A DNA stretch of 64,000 bases, taken from NCBI RefSeq assembly GCF_024198175.1, contig NZ_JAJVKV010000001.1, positions 1,798,001 to 1,862,000 on the forward strand, written 5' to 3'. The stretch is from Pyxidicoccus xibeiensis (lineage in GTDB: Bacteria; Myxococcota; Myxococcia; Myxococcales; Myxococcaceae). A program made the translations under genes and the position numbers. Positions 43,422 through 52,600 of the stretch are shown piece by piece (positions within the stretch are counted from its first letter, which is position 1; every line of letters begins with the position of its first letter). Below the pieces are notes generated by a model. It was not told where the DNA came from and searched no databases. It saw only the letters and a list, made by a program, of their open reading frames with translations.

Positions 43422-46400
43422 GTGAGCGAGCGATACGAAGCCGAGCTGCGCCATGCGCTCGCGGAGGGTCTGGTCTCTCGGGAAGAAGTGGAGGACCTGC
43501 GCGCTCGGGTCATGCGCCTGGGGCGATCTCCGCTGGAGTTGCTTCGGGAGCAGGGACGCCTCTCCGAGGACACCTTCCTCCTGCTTCGTCGGGAGGCCTC
43601 GGCCGAGAGGGTTGAGGCACCCATGGCCGGCTCGGACTGCACGCTCGCGCCTGGAATGAACGTTCCTTCCGGGCAGCCCGCGGCGCGTGCCGTGGGGCAG
43701 GGGCCGGACTTCGCGCCCTCGGCTGGAAGGAACGTTCCTTCCGCCCCCCCCGCCGACGGCCCCCCGGCGCCACGCTCCGAAGCCCCACTCACGCCCGGCG
43801 CCGCCGCCCCTCCCGAGCGGTCTGCCGCTCCCCGCTCGGACGACACACTCCAGCCAGGCACGGCCGCCGTCTCTCCCGAATCGCCCACGGGCCGCGAGCA
43901 GGACTCCGCGCCTCCCTCCCGCCCCGACGAGCCCGCCTTCCCGATAGCGAGCTGGGACCGCTACCAGCCCAGGCGCTTCCTCGGGCAGGGCGGCATGGGG
44001 CGCGTGTTCCTCGCGTGGGACCCCCGGCTGCGCCGCGACGTGGCGCTCAAGTTCGTCCGTGACGACGACCCCGAGCTCGCCCGCCGCTTCGTCTCCGAGG
44101 CCCGCGCCCAGGCCCGCGTCGACCACGAGCGCGTGTGCCGCGTGTACGAGGTCGGCGAGGTCCAGGGGAAGGTCTACATCGCCATGCAGTACGTGGACGG
44201 CCGGCCCCTCAACGCGCTCGCGGGCGAGCTCACCGTCGAGCAGAAGGTCATGCTCCTGCGCGAAGCCGCCGAGGGCGTCCACGCTGCCCACCGCGCGGGG
44301 CTCGTCCACCGGGACATCAAGCCCTCCAACGTGCTGGTGGAGCGCACCGCCGAAGGTGCCCTCCGTCCCTATGTCATGGACTTCGGCCTCGCCCGCGACT
44401 GGAAGGAGGGCGTCACCGCCACCGGCACGGTGCTCGGCACGCCGCACTACATGTCCCCCGAGCAGGCCCGGGGCGAGGTGACGCGGCTGGACCGCCGCGC
44501 CGACGTCTACAGCCTCGGCGCCACGCTCTACGCGCTGCTCACCGGCCAATCCCCTATCCCCGGTGACAACGGATTGGAGGTGCTCAGCAACATCGCCACC
44601 GTGGAGCCACGGCCGCCGCGCGCGGTGGACCGCGACATCCCCGCGGACGTGGAGGCCATCACCCTCAAGTGTCTGGAGAAGGACCGCTCCGCCCGTTATG
44701 GCTCGGCGCGCGAACTCGCCGACGACCTGGGCCGCTTCCTCGACGGAGCGCCCGTGCTCGCGCGCCCTGGCCCCGGCTACCGCGCGACCCGCTGGCTGCG
44801 GAAGCACCGCCGCGTCGTGGCCGTCGTCTCGGCGGTGTCGCTCGTGGTGGCGCTCGCGCTGGGGCAGGCCGTCCTGGCCCGCCGCGAAGTCACGCAGCGC
44901 GAGACGCTGGCCCGCCGCTTCACGGAAGGCGTGGAGCGCCTCGAGGCCCAGGCCCGCTACTCCGGCACCGCGCCCCTGCACGACACGCGCGCGGACCGCG
45001 AGGCCCTGCGCGCGAGGATGCGCGACATCGAGTCCGCCATGCGCAACGCGGGCTCCCTCGCCGAGGGGCCGGGGCACTACGCCCTGGGCCGTGGCTTCCT
45101 CGCGCTGGGGGACGAGGCGAAGGCCCGCGAGCACCTGGAGACCGCATGGAAGCAGGGCTACCAGGAGCCCCGCGTCGCCTATGCGCTGGCCCTGGTGCTC
45201 GGCCACCTCTACCAGGAGCGCCGCCTGGAAGCGGAGCGGCTGCGCGACGCGAAGGCGCGCGAGACCCGGCTGCGCGAGGTGTCGGAGCGCTACCGGGACC
45301 CGGCCCTGGACTTCCTGCGCCGCAGTGAGGGCGCGGAGGTGCCCGCCCCCGAGTACGTCGCGGCGCTGCTCGCCTTCCACGAGGACCGGCCCGACGAGGC
45401 GCTCGCGAAGCTGGATGCGCTCGGCGCTCGGCTGCCCTGGTTCCACGAGGCGCCCCAACTGCGCGGAGACATCCACCTGGCGCGCGCCGTGCGGCGCTGG
45501 AGCTCCGGGGACCGCGAAGGCGCGACCGCGGACTTCGACGCCGGCCGCCGGGCCTACGCCGAGGCCGCCAGCATCGGCCGCAGCGTGCCCGCGGTACACC
45601 GGGCGCTGACGCGGCTCGAGTACGAGGCGCTCATCATGGAGGTGTACGGGAAGGGCGAAGTGCTGCCTCCGTACTCCCGGGGCGTGGAGGCGGTGAAGCG
45701 TGCGCTCACGGCCGCGCGCGACGACACCCAGGCCCATGTGCTGGAGGCCGCGCTGCACCGTCGCCTCGCCGAGCACCGCGCCCGGCAGGGCGGTGAGGTG
45801 GAGCCGCTGCTGGATGCGGCGCAGGCGTCGGCGAAGGAGGCCGTCGCGCTCGCGCCCTCGGAACCTCGCTCGCTGACGGAGCTGGCGCTGGTGTCGTGGC
45901 AGCGCGCCATCCTGCGCCAGGAGAAGGGCCAGGACGCGAGCGAGCTGCTGCGCGACGCCGCCGCCACCTTCGAGCGCATCCCCGCCGAGGGCCGGGACTT
46001 CGACTTCCACATCAACCTGGGCCTCGTCTACAAGGTGTGGGCGGACCACGAGGACAGCGTGGGAGGAGACGCGCTGCCGCACAGGGACCGGGGCGTCGAC
46101 GCCTTCCGCACCGCCGTGGAGCTGGACGCGCGTCGCGCCGAGGCGTGGACGAACCTGGGGCAGGCGTACGTCGCGCGGGCCTCGCATCCGCGCGCACCGG
46201 ATGCCGACGGCGACCTCACCCGGGCGGCGGACGCGATGGAGCGGGCATGCACCCTCAACCCGGGGCTCGTGTCTTCGTGGTTCTACGCGGGCGAGGTGCA
46301 CGAGGCGCGGGCCCGGCGACTGCGGGACTCGGGAGGGGATGCGCGGCCGGAGCTCGCCCGCGCGCTGGAGGCCTATCGCAAGGGCGCCGCCATCAGCCCG

Positions 46401-47291
46401 AAGCTGCCGCCGCTGCACAACGGCGTGGGCACCATCCTCTTCGAGCAGGCGAAGGAGGCCTGGGACCGGGGAGCGGCGCCGGAGCCGCTGCTGCTCCAGG
46501 CGCAGGAGGCCTTCGCGCGAGCCATCGAGGTCGCGCCCGCGCAGGGCTTCGCCCACAACAACGCGGGCGAGGTGCACGCCTGGCACGCGGCCTCGCTGCT
46601 GGCGCGCGGAGAGTCACCGCTGCCGGCCGTGCGCGCGGCGGAGGCGGTGCTCCAGCAGGCGGTGGCGCTGCTGCCGGACCTGCCGCAGCCGAGGACGTGG
46701 CTGGGCGCGGTGTACCGCGTGGAGGCCGCCTTCGCGCTGGAGCAGGGAAGGGACGCGGGCCCGGCGCTGAAGCAGTCCACGGAGGCGCTGCGCCGCGCGC
46801 TCGCGCTCAACCCGGGGCTGGCCCAGGCGTGGCTGCTGCAGGGCGAGACGCTGGCGCTGGACGCACGCTGGCGGGCGGCGAAGGGGCGGGCTCGCGACGA
46901 GGACTTCGACGCGGCGGCCCTGTCCTTCCAGAAGGCGGTGGACCTGGAGCCCGCGCGTCCGGAGCACCGCGTGGCCTTCGCCCGCTTCCAGCTCGGGTGG
47001 GGCGACTGGCGGCGGCAGGCGGGAAGGGACGCCACGCCGGTGCTGGAGCGGGGACTGGCGCTGGCGGACGCGGCGCTGGCGGCCCGAGCCGCCTGGGCGG
47101 AGGCGCGGGCCGTGCGCGGCGGCCTGCTGCTCGCGCTGGCGGAGCTGCCGGGCACCAACGCATCAGGACACAAGCAGCAGCAGCGCACCCAGGCCCGCGA
47201 GGAGCTGACCCGGGCGCTGGCGGACAACGCGCACCTGCGGCACACGTGGGCGCGTGAGCAGGCGAGGCTGGCGGGCACTACCCCGAGGTGA
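43422..47291 (+). CDS. Ser/Thr protein kinase with long TPR region
   Basis: A 1,289-residue protein from a GTG with GAGGAG upstream. About 1-60 is a helical N-terminal domain; 65-175 is a Pro/Ala/Ser linker containing two palindromic DNA repeats. The kinase domain (about 180-450) has LGQGGMGRVFLAWDPRL, VALKFV, LVHRDIKPSNVLV, VMDFGLARDW and GTPHYMSPEQARGEVT, all catalytic residues intact. One membrane span, VVAVVSAVSLVVALALG, follows at about 464-480. The remaining ~800 residues are TPR-like repeats (ALGRGFLALGDEAKAREHLE; RAEAWTNLGQAYVARASHP; KLPPLHNGVGTILFEQAKE). The TPR part would lie in the periplasm if the kinase is cytoplasmic. Its stop overlaps the convergent lipoprotein gene by 14 bp. 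Confidence 0.94.
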   Translation: MSERYEAELRHALAEGLVSREEVEDLRARVMRLGRSPLELLREQGRLSEDTFLLLRREASAERVEAPMAGSDCTLAPGMNVPSGQPAARAVGQGPDFAPSAGRNVPSAPPADGPPAPRSEAPLTPGAAAPPERSAAPRSDDTLQPGTAAVSPESPTGREQDSAPPSRPDEPAFPIASWDRYQPRRFLGQGGMGRVFLAWDPRLRRDVALKFVRDDDPELARRFVSEARAQARVDHERVCRVYEVGEVQGKVYIAMQYVDGRPLNALAGELTVEQKVMLLREAAEGVHAAHRAGLVHRDIKPSNVLVERTAEGALRPYVMDFGLARDWKEGVTATGTVLGTPHYMSPEQARGEVTRLDRRADVYSLGATLYALLTGQSPIPGDNGLEVLSNIATVEPRPPRAVDRDIPADVEAITLKCLEKDRSARYGSARELADDLGRFLDGAPVLARPGPGYRATRWLRKHRRVVAVVSAVSLVVALALGQAVLARREVTQRETLARRFTEGVERLEAQARYSGTAPLHDTRADREALRARMRDIESAMRNAGSLAEGPGHYALGRGFLALGDEAKAREHLETAWKQGYQEPRVAYALALVLGHLYQERRLEAERLRDAKARETRLREVSERYRDPALDFLRRSEGAEVPAPEYVAALLAFHEDRPDEALAKLDALGARLPWFHEAPQLRGDIHLARAVRRWSSGDREGATADFDAGRRAYAEAASIGRSVPAVHRALTRLEYEALIMEVYGKGEVLPPYSRGVEAVKRALTAARDDTQAHVLEAALHRRLAEHRARQGGEVEPLLDAAQASAKEAVALAPSEPRSLTELALVSWQRAILRQEKGQDASELLRDAAATFERIPAEGRDFDFHINLGLVYKVWADHEDSVGGDALPHRDRGVDAFRTAVELDARRAEAWTNLGQAYVARASHPRAPDADGDLTRAADAMERACTLNPGLVSSWFYAGEVHEARARRLRDSGGDARPELARALEAYRKGAAISPKLPPLHNGVGTILFEQAKEAWDRGAAPEPLLLQAQEAFARAIEVAPAQGFAHNNAGEVHAWHAASLLARGESPLPAVRAAEAVLQQAVALLPDLPQPRTWLGAVYRVEAAFALEQGRDAGPALKQSTEALRRALALNPGLAQAWLLQGETLALDARWRAAKGRARDEDFDAAALSFQKAVDLEPARPEHRVAFARFQLGWGDWRRQAGRDATPVLERGLALADAALAARAAWAEARAVRGGLLLALAELPGTNASGHKQQQRTQAREELTRALADNAHLRHTWAREQARLAGTTPR
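43653..43742. repeat. two copies of the GGAA(G/T)GAACGTTCCTTCC palindrome inside the kinase linker
   Basis: 43725-43742 is a perfect 18-bp palindrome GGAAGGAACGTTCCTTCC. 43653-43670 differs from it by one base. They are exactly 72 bp (24 codons) apart and read in frame as GMNVPSG and GRNVPSA. A third, near-identical copy is intergenic at 20856-20877. Confidence 0.8.
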
Positions 47292-47793
47292 CGACGACCA
47301 GGTTGCCCTTGATGGTGTCGCCCATGCCGGGCTCTCCAGCCGCCGAGGCGGAGTCCGTCAGGTTCTTGCACCCCTGCGAGCAGTCGGCCCCCTCCTTCTG
47401 GTTGCAGACGCCCACCGTGTAGTCCCCCTGGGAGAGGGAGGGGGGCGTCCACTCGCCAGTCGACGCAGCCAGGCTGTGCGTCGCATACGTGCCGCCGCTG
47501 CTGTCGGTGATGACGACACAGACGGGAGTCGCCAGCGTGTTGGTCACCTTGAGCGTGCCGGTGCTGCAGAGCGTCCACGGGGCCGGCTTCTTGAAGGACT
47601 TGTGCGAGCCCTCCGCGTCCACCTGCAGCTTCACCTCGCTGGAGCAGTCCAGCATGGGCTTCGCGGTGCTTCCCTCGGCCTCCATGGTGGTGACGGCCCC
47701 CGGCTCGCCGGCCTCCGCGCCCTTGGACCGCGACGCGCAGGCGCTCCCCCAGGTCACGGCCACGAGCGCCACTGCGATGTATCCCTTGTGCAT
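47278..47793 (-). CDS. predicted lipoprotein, unknown
   Basis: A 171-residue protein starting MHKGYIAVALVAVTWGSAC; the lipobox is GSAC (Cys19). The mature part is Ser/Thr/Gly-rich and beta-like (LKVTNTLATPVCVVITDSSGG), with conserved-looking cysteines (DCSSE, TLCSTG, VGVCNQ, DCSQGC). No family is recognised. An in-frame upstream start at 47874 would add residues without signal-peptide character, so the ATG at 47793 is taken. The 3' end overlaps the kinase 3' end by 14 bp. Confidence 0.75.
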   Translation of the reverse strand: MHKGYIAVALVAVTWGSACASRSKGAEAGEPGAVTTMEAEGSTAKPMLDCSSEVKLQVDAEGSHKSFKKPAPWTLCSTGTLKVTNTLATPVCVVITDSSGGTYATHSLAASTGEWTPPSLSQGDYTVGVCNQKEGADCSQGCKNLTDSASAAGEPGMGDTIKGNLVVVTSG

Positions 47794-47837
47794 GTGAGAG
47801 ACCTCCGGGTTCGGAAATGAGGCCGCCAGCCTACAGG

Positions 47838-47890
47838 GCCCGTCGTGGGACGGGCGCGAAAGTCGGGTGCTCACGAACCGGAGGGTTCGT
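47838..47890 (-). terminator. double hairpin downstream of the sigma-54 activator
   Basis: ACGAACC/GGTTCGT (47873-47879 with 47884-47890) lies 9 nt after the activator stop codon. A second stem GCCCGTC/GACGGGC (47838-47844 with 47849-47855) follows. Both are perfect 7-bp stems with 4-nt loops; there is no T-tract. Confidence 0.5.
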
Positions 47891-47898
47891 CGTGTGCC

Positions 47899-49572
47899 TC
47901 AGCCCGGCCGAGGCGTGAGGCCCAGCTCTTTCAACCGCCGGCCCAGCGCTCGCCGGGACACCTCCAGCTTGCGCACCATGGCATCCAGGTCGCCGTCACA
48001 CGCCTCGAAGCAGCGGGTGATCTCCTCCGCGCTGAGGTCACCCGCGGTGCGCAGGTTCGGGCTCTTGTCGATGAGGTCATAGAGCGAGGGCCGCGCGATG
48101 CCGAGCGCCTCCGCCGTGGCCTTGAGGTCCCAGTCGTTCTCCCGCAGCGCCGCGAGCAGCTCCTGCTCCGTGAGCTGTGACGCCTTCCGGCGCGGCGCCG
48201 CCTTCTCGGGCGTGGGCTCCGCGGGCCTTCCGCCCGGGGACGCCTTGGCTTCCGGCAACGGGGACGCGGTGCCCGCCGGAGTGCCGGCGCGTGCGGCGCT
48301 GCCCGGCATCTTCCCGGCGGCTGCCTCCAGCTCCTGCTCCAGCCGTGGGTCCACCAGCAGGCGAGGCTGGCCCCGGCTGCCGATGACGAGCTGCCGCGCC
48401 AGGTTGCGCAGCTGGCGGATGTTGCCGGGCCACGAGAAGCGGACCAGCCGCACGGCCAGCGGCGCCGGCAGCCACGGCTCCGCGTACGCGTCGTCATTGT
48501 CCAGCCGGTGCGCCTCGCCAATCGTCTCCAGCTCCTCGCGGGCGAAGTGGAGGAAGAGGCGGCCGATGTCCTCGCGCCGCTCGCGCAGCGGAGACACGTG
48601 GAGGTCGTAGCCGGCGAGCCGGTGCATCAGCGGGGCCTTGAAGCGGCCCTCGCGAATCTGCTCCTCCAGGTTGGCGTCCGTCGCGGCCAGCAGGCGCACG
48701 TCCACGGTGACGGGGCTGCTGCCGCCCACGGGGTACAGCTCGCCCGTCTCCAGCACGCGCAGGAGCATCACCTGCACCTCGGGCGGGGCCTCGCCCACCT
48801 CGTCGAGGAACAGGGTGCCGCCGTGGGCCGCGCGGAAGAAGCCCTCGCGGCTCTGCGTGGCGCCGGTGTACGCGCCCTTGTGCGTGCCGAACAGCTCGGC
48901 GGCGGCCAGCTCCTTCGGAATGGCGCCCAGGTTCACGCTGACGAACTTCTCGTCCCGGCGGCGGCTGCGCTGGTGGATGGCCTGGGCCACGCGCTCCTTG
49001 CCCGTGCCCGTCTCGCCGCGGATGAGCACCGGCACGTCCAGGTCCGCCACCCGCTCGATGTGGCGGCGCAGGCGCAGCAGGTGGGTGCTCTCGCCCACCA
49101 TGCCCAGGGTGTCCGCGCCCGGCGTCTCCGCACCCGACTCGGCCAGGTGCAGCAGCACCACCACGCGGCCGCCCAGCTCCAGCGGGACTCCATCCGCGAG
49201 CTCCTCCCGCGACAGCTCCCAGGGGCCCTGCAGCAGCGAGCCGGCGACGTGGACCTGGGTGCCTCCGTCACTGTTGGTCAGTCGCACACCGCCGGGCATA
49301 GAGCCGGGGGCGAAGAGCAGCGGCTTGCGGCTGAGGAACGGGTCGGACAGGGGCTGGCCCAGCGCGGAGCCGGGGCGTGTGAAGTCCGGGCCGTTGCGGG
49401 ACAGGGCCACCTCCCTGCCGGCGGTGATGGCGTCGAGGAGCAGCCGCTCGCCGACGCGCCGGGGCAGGGGATGGGAGATGACGGTGAGCGCCGGGACGGC
49501 GCGAGGCCCCTGGGGACCGCCGCTCCGGTTCGGGATGGCGGCGGTGGAGACGTCGGCGAGCGTGGAGGCCAT
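47899..49572 (-). CDS. sigma-54-dependent transcriptional activator with two C-terminal HTHs
   Basis: A 557-residue enhancer-binding protein. About 1-150 is a beta-rich N-terminal region that could be a degenerate FHA domain (RPGSALGQPLSDPFLSRKP). The AAA+ domain has Walker A LIRGETGTGKERVAQAI, the sigma-54 loop GAYTGA at about 231-236 (Tyr for the usual Phe), Walker B GGTLFLDEVGEAPPEVQ and the arginine region WPGNIRQLRNLARQL. After an Ala/Pro linker come two Fis-like helix-turn-helix units: WDLKATAEALGIARPSLYDL and GDLDAMVRKLEVSRRALGRR. It is divergent from the giant TPR gene (114-bp gap) and may control it. The ATG at 49572 (MASTLADV) is chosen over a start at 49635. Confidence 0.93.
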   Translation of the reverse strand: MASTLADVSTAAIPNRSGGPQGPRAVPALTVISHPLPRRVGERLLLDAITAGREVALSRNGPDFTRPGSALGQPLSDPFLSRKPLLFAPGSMPGGVRLTNSDGGTQVHVAGSLLQGPWELSREELADGVPLELGGRVVVLLHLAESGAETPGADTLGMVGESTHLLRLRRHIERVADLDVPVLIRGETGTGKERVAQAIHQRSRRRDEKFVSVNLGAIPKELAAAELFGTHKGAYTGATQSREGFFRAAHGGTLFLDEVGEAPPEVQVMLLRVLETGELYPVGGSSPVTVDVRLLAATDANLEEQIREGRFKAPLMHRLAGYDLHVSPLRERREDIGRLFLHFAREELETIGEAHRLDNDDAYAEPWLPAPLAVRLVRFSWPGNIRQLRNLARQLVIGSRGQPRLLVDPRLEQELEAAAGKMPGSAARAGTPAGTASPLPEAKASPGGRPAEPTPEKAAPRRKASQLTEQELLAALRENDWDLKATAEALGIARPSLYDLIDKSPNLRTAGDLSAEEITRCFEACDGDLDAMVRKLEVSRRALGRRLKELGLTPRPG

Positions 49573-49686
49573 GGAGTCCTCTGGCGATGCACCCAAAGGG
49601 AGCCAGGGGCCCCAGTCTACTCCGGCTCCGGGCATGATCCGGGTGCCTTGTCAGGCCCTCCTCCCCAAGACGTCCTGCTCCAGGCC

Positions 49687-52600
49687 ATGCTCTCCGCCCA
49701 GGTGCCGGCCGTCACTGCGTCCCCTTCCATCGTGCTCGCTCCCACTTCGTTCGCCCCAACCGTCTCGCCCGCGCTGCTCGCGGAGGTCCATGGCCTCTAT
49801 GAGCGGGGGCTCTACCTCCAGGCGTGCCACCACGCCGAGCGCCACCTGCCGCTGGCGCAATGGACGGGGCTGCAGGGGCGGCTGTTCGCGGGGCGGCTGC
49901 TGTCCCACCTGGGAGCGCCGCGTGCATCCCGCCTCCAGTTCGTCCGCGCCTTCCGTGAGTTCCCGCGCGACGCGGAGGTGCGCTACTACCAGTCGCAGCT
50001 CATCCTCCAGCGGAAGGGCCCGCTGGCGACGCTGGACTTCCTCGACGGGCCGGTGGACCTGGAGTCCGCTCCCATCGACATCCGGAGCGACCTGCTGCTC
50101 GCCCGCGCGCAGGCCCTGGCCGGGCTGCGTGACTTCGAGGATGCCGACCGCTGGCTCCAGGAGGCGCTCGCCCTCACTCCCGGCCGCTCCTGGGCGCATG
50201 TGCTGCGCGCTCACCTCCTGGAGCTGCAGGACCGGCGCGAGGAAGCGCTCGAAGAGGCCCGGTATGCCCTCTCGCTGCGCCCCTTCTACCGCCCGGCGGT
50301 GCAGGCCGTCGCCAACCTGTGCACGCTGCTGGGCCGCGACGCGGACGCGCTGGTGCTGCTGACCGAGGCCTCGGAGCGGCTGGAGTCGGCCAGCGTCACG
50401 CTGCAGCTCGCGCGCCTCCAGGAGGAGCTGGGCGAGCACGACGCGGCCTGGGCGAACCTGGAGCGGGCGCTCGCGCTCTGCCCGAAGCTGGAGGAGGCGC
50501 CCTTCGCGGTGCTCGCCGCGGCGCGTGCGGACACGGCGTACCTGCGCGGGGACCTGGAGCTGGCGGTGGCCCTGTCGCACCTGAGCGGCTCGGGCTTCCA
50601 CGCGCGCGTGGCGGAGCGGCTGGAGTCGCGTCCGGAGGGCCGGCGCGTGGTGCTGCCCGTGCGCTTCGTGCAGCAGCACCACAAGACGTGTGCGCCCGCG
50701 ACGCTGACGTCGGTGGCGGCGCTGTGGGGCGTGCCGGTGGAGCACCTCCAGGTGGCGGCGGCCATCTGCTACGACGGGACGCCCGCGTACCAGGAGCGCC
50801 ACTGGGCGGCCACCACCGGCTGGCACGTGCGCGAGTTCCGCGTCACGTGGGACAGCGCGCGGGCGCTGCTGGACCGGGGCATCGCCTTCACCCTCACCAC
50901 CCAGGAGCCGGGCAGCGCCCACCTCCAGGCGGTGGTGGGCTACGACGAGCGTCGCGGCACGCTGCTGGTGAGGGACCCGTCCACCCGCTACCAGGTGGAG
51001 TTCGACGCGGAAGGCGCGCTGGCGCACTACGCCTCGTGCGGGCCGCGAGGCATGGCGCTGGTGCCCGTGGCGGAGGCCGCGCGGCTGGACGCCGTGGAGC
51101 TGCCCGAGGCGGAGCTGTACGACGGGCTCCACCGGCTGGAGGCCGCGCTGGTGGCGAACGACCGGGGGGCGGCGAGGGCCGTGGTGGAGGACCTGGAGCG
51201 CGCCGCGCCCGGCCACCGGCTCACGCTGCAGGCGCGGCGCCGGCTGGCGGGCTACGACGACAGCACCGCGGACGCGCTGGCCGCGCTGGAGGGACTGCGC
51301 GCCGCCTTCCCGGACGACCTCAACCTGCTGCTCTCGTTCCTGGGCTGCCTGGCCGAGCTGGGCCGGCGCGAGGAGCGGGTGCGCCTGCTGCGCGAGCGCG
51401 TGCGGGGCGCCAAGGCCCATCCGATGGCGTGGCACGCGCTGGCGGCCGAGCTGCTGGACGACGCGCGCGAGGAGGCCGAGGTGGAGCGGCTCCTGACGCG
51501 CACGCTGCGCTCGAACCCGGCCTTCGCGCCCACCTACCGGACGCTGGCGCAGCTGCGCTGGTCCCAGCTCCGCCGCGACGAGGCGCTGCGCCTGTTCCGG
51601 GCCGCGGCGTGCCTGGAGGACAAGGACGAGTCGAACGCCTGGAACTACTTCCACGCGGCCCGGGAGACGGGCGACACCGCGAGGGCGCTGTCCTTCCTGG
51701 GCGACCGCTTCCGCCGCTTCGGCGCGAGCAGCGGCGGTCCGGCGAACACGCTCTTCCAGGCGCTGGAGGCGCTGGAGCGGGGCCCGGAGGCCTTTGGCGT
51801 GCTGCAGCGCGCGCGGGCCCTGCGTCCCGAGGACGGAGAGCTGTCCCTCTTCGCCGCGCGGGCGCACGCGGGCCTGGGGCAGACGGAGGAGGCGGAGCGG
51901 CACCTGGCGGCGGCGGAGGGCCGGGTGCGCGACGGTGCCTGGTTCCGCGCGGCCGCCGCCGTGGCCGCCGCGCGAGGGGCGCTGGAGGTGACGCTCGGCC
52001 ACTGGGAGGCGGTGCTCGCCCGCGAGCCGCTGGCCCTGGACGCGCACTCGGAGCGGGTGTCGCTGCTCACCGCGCTGAAGGGCGTGCCGGAGGCGGGTGC
52101 GCACCTGGAGGCGGCGTGCGCGCGCTTCCCGCACCACCAGGGCCTGCTGCGCCTGCGCGCGCGGTGGGCGCGTGAGCACGACGCCGCGGTGCTGCCGGCC
52201 GCGCTGGAGGCGCTGCTGGCGAGCCACCCCGAGGACACCTGGGCCCTGCGTGAGCACGCCTGGGTGCTGTGCCAGCAGGGCCGCCGCGAGGAGGCGCTGG
52301 CGGAGCTGGAGCGCTCGCGGGTGCTGGAGCCGCGCAGCGCGGCCTTCTTCCACTACCAGGGGCTGGTGCTGGAGTCGGCGGGGCGCACGGAGGAGGCGGC
52401 GGCCGCGTATCGCGAGTCGCTGAAGCTCTTCCCGGCGCCCTCCACCGTCGTCGCGCTGCTGGGACTGGCGACGACGCCCGCCGCGCGCGGCGAGGCGTGC
52501 GCCTTCGTCCAGGAGGTGCTGCGCGGCGTCTCGACTCCGGGGGACTCGCTGCTCGCCTTCGAGTCCGTGGCCCGGGGCGTGCTCACCTCCGAGGCGCTGG

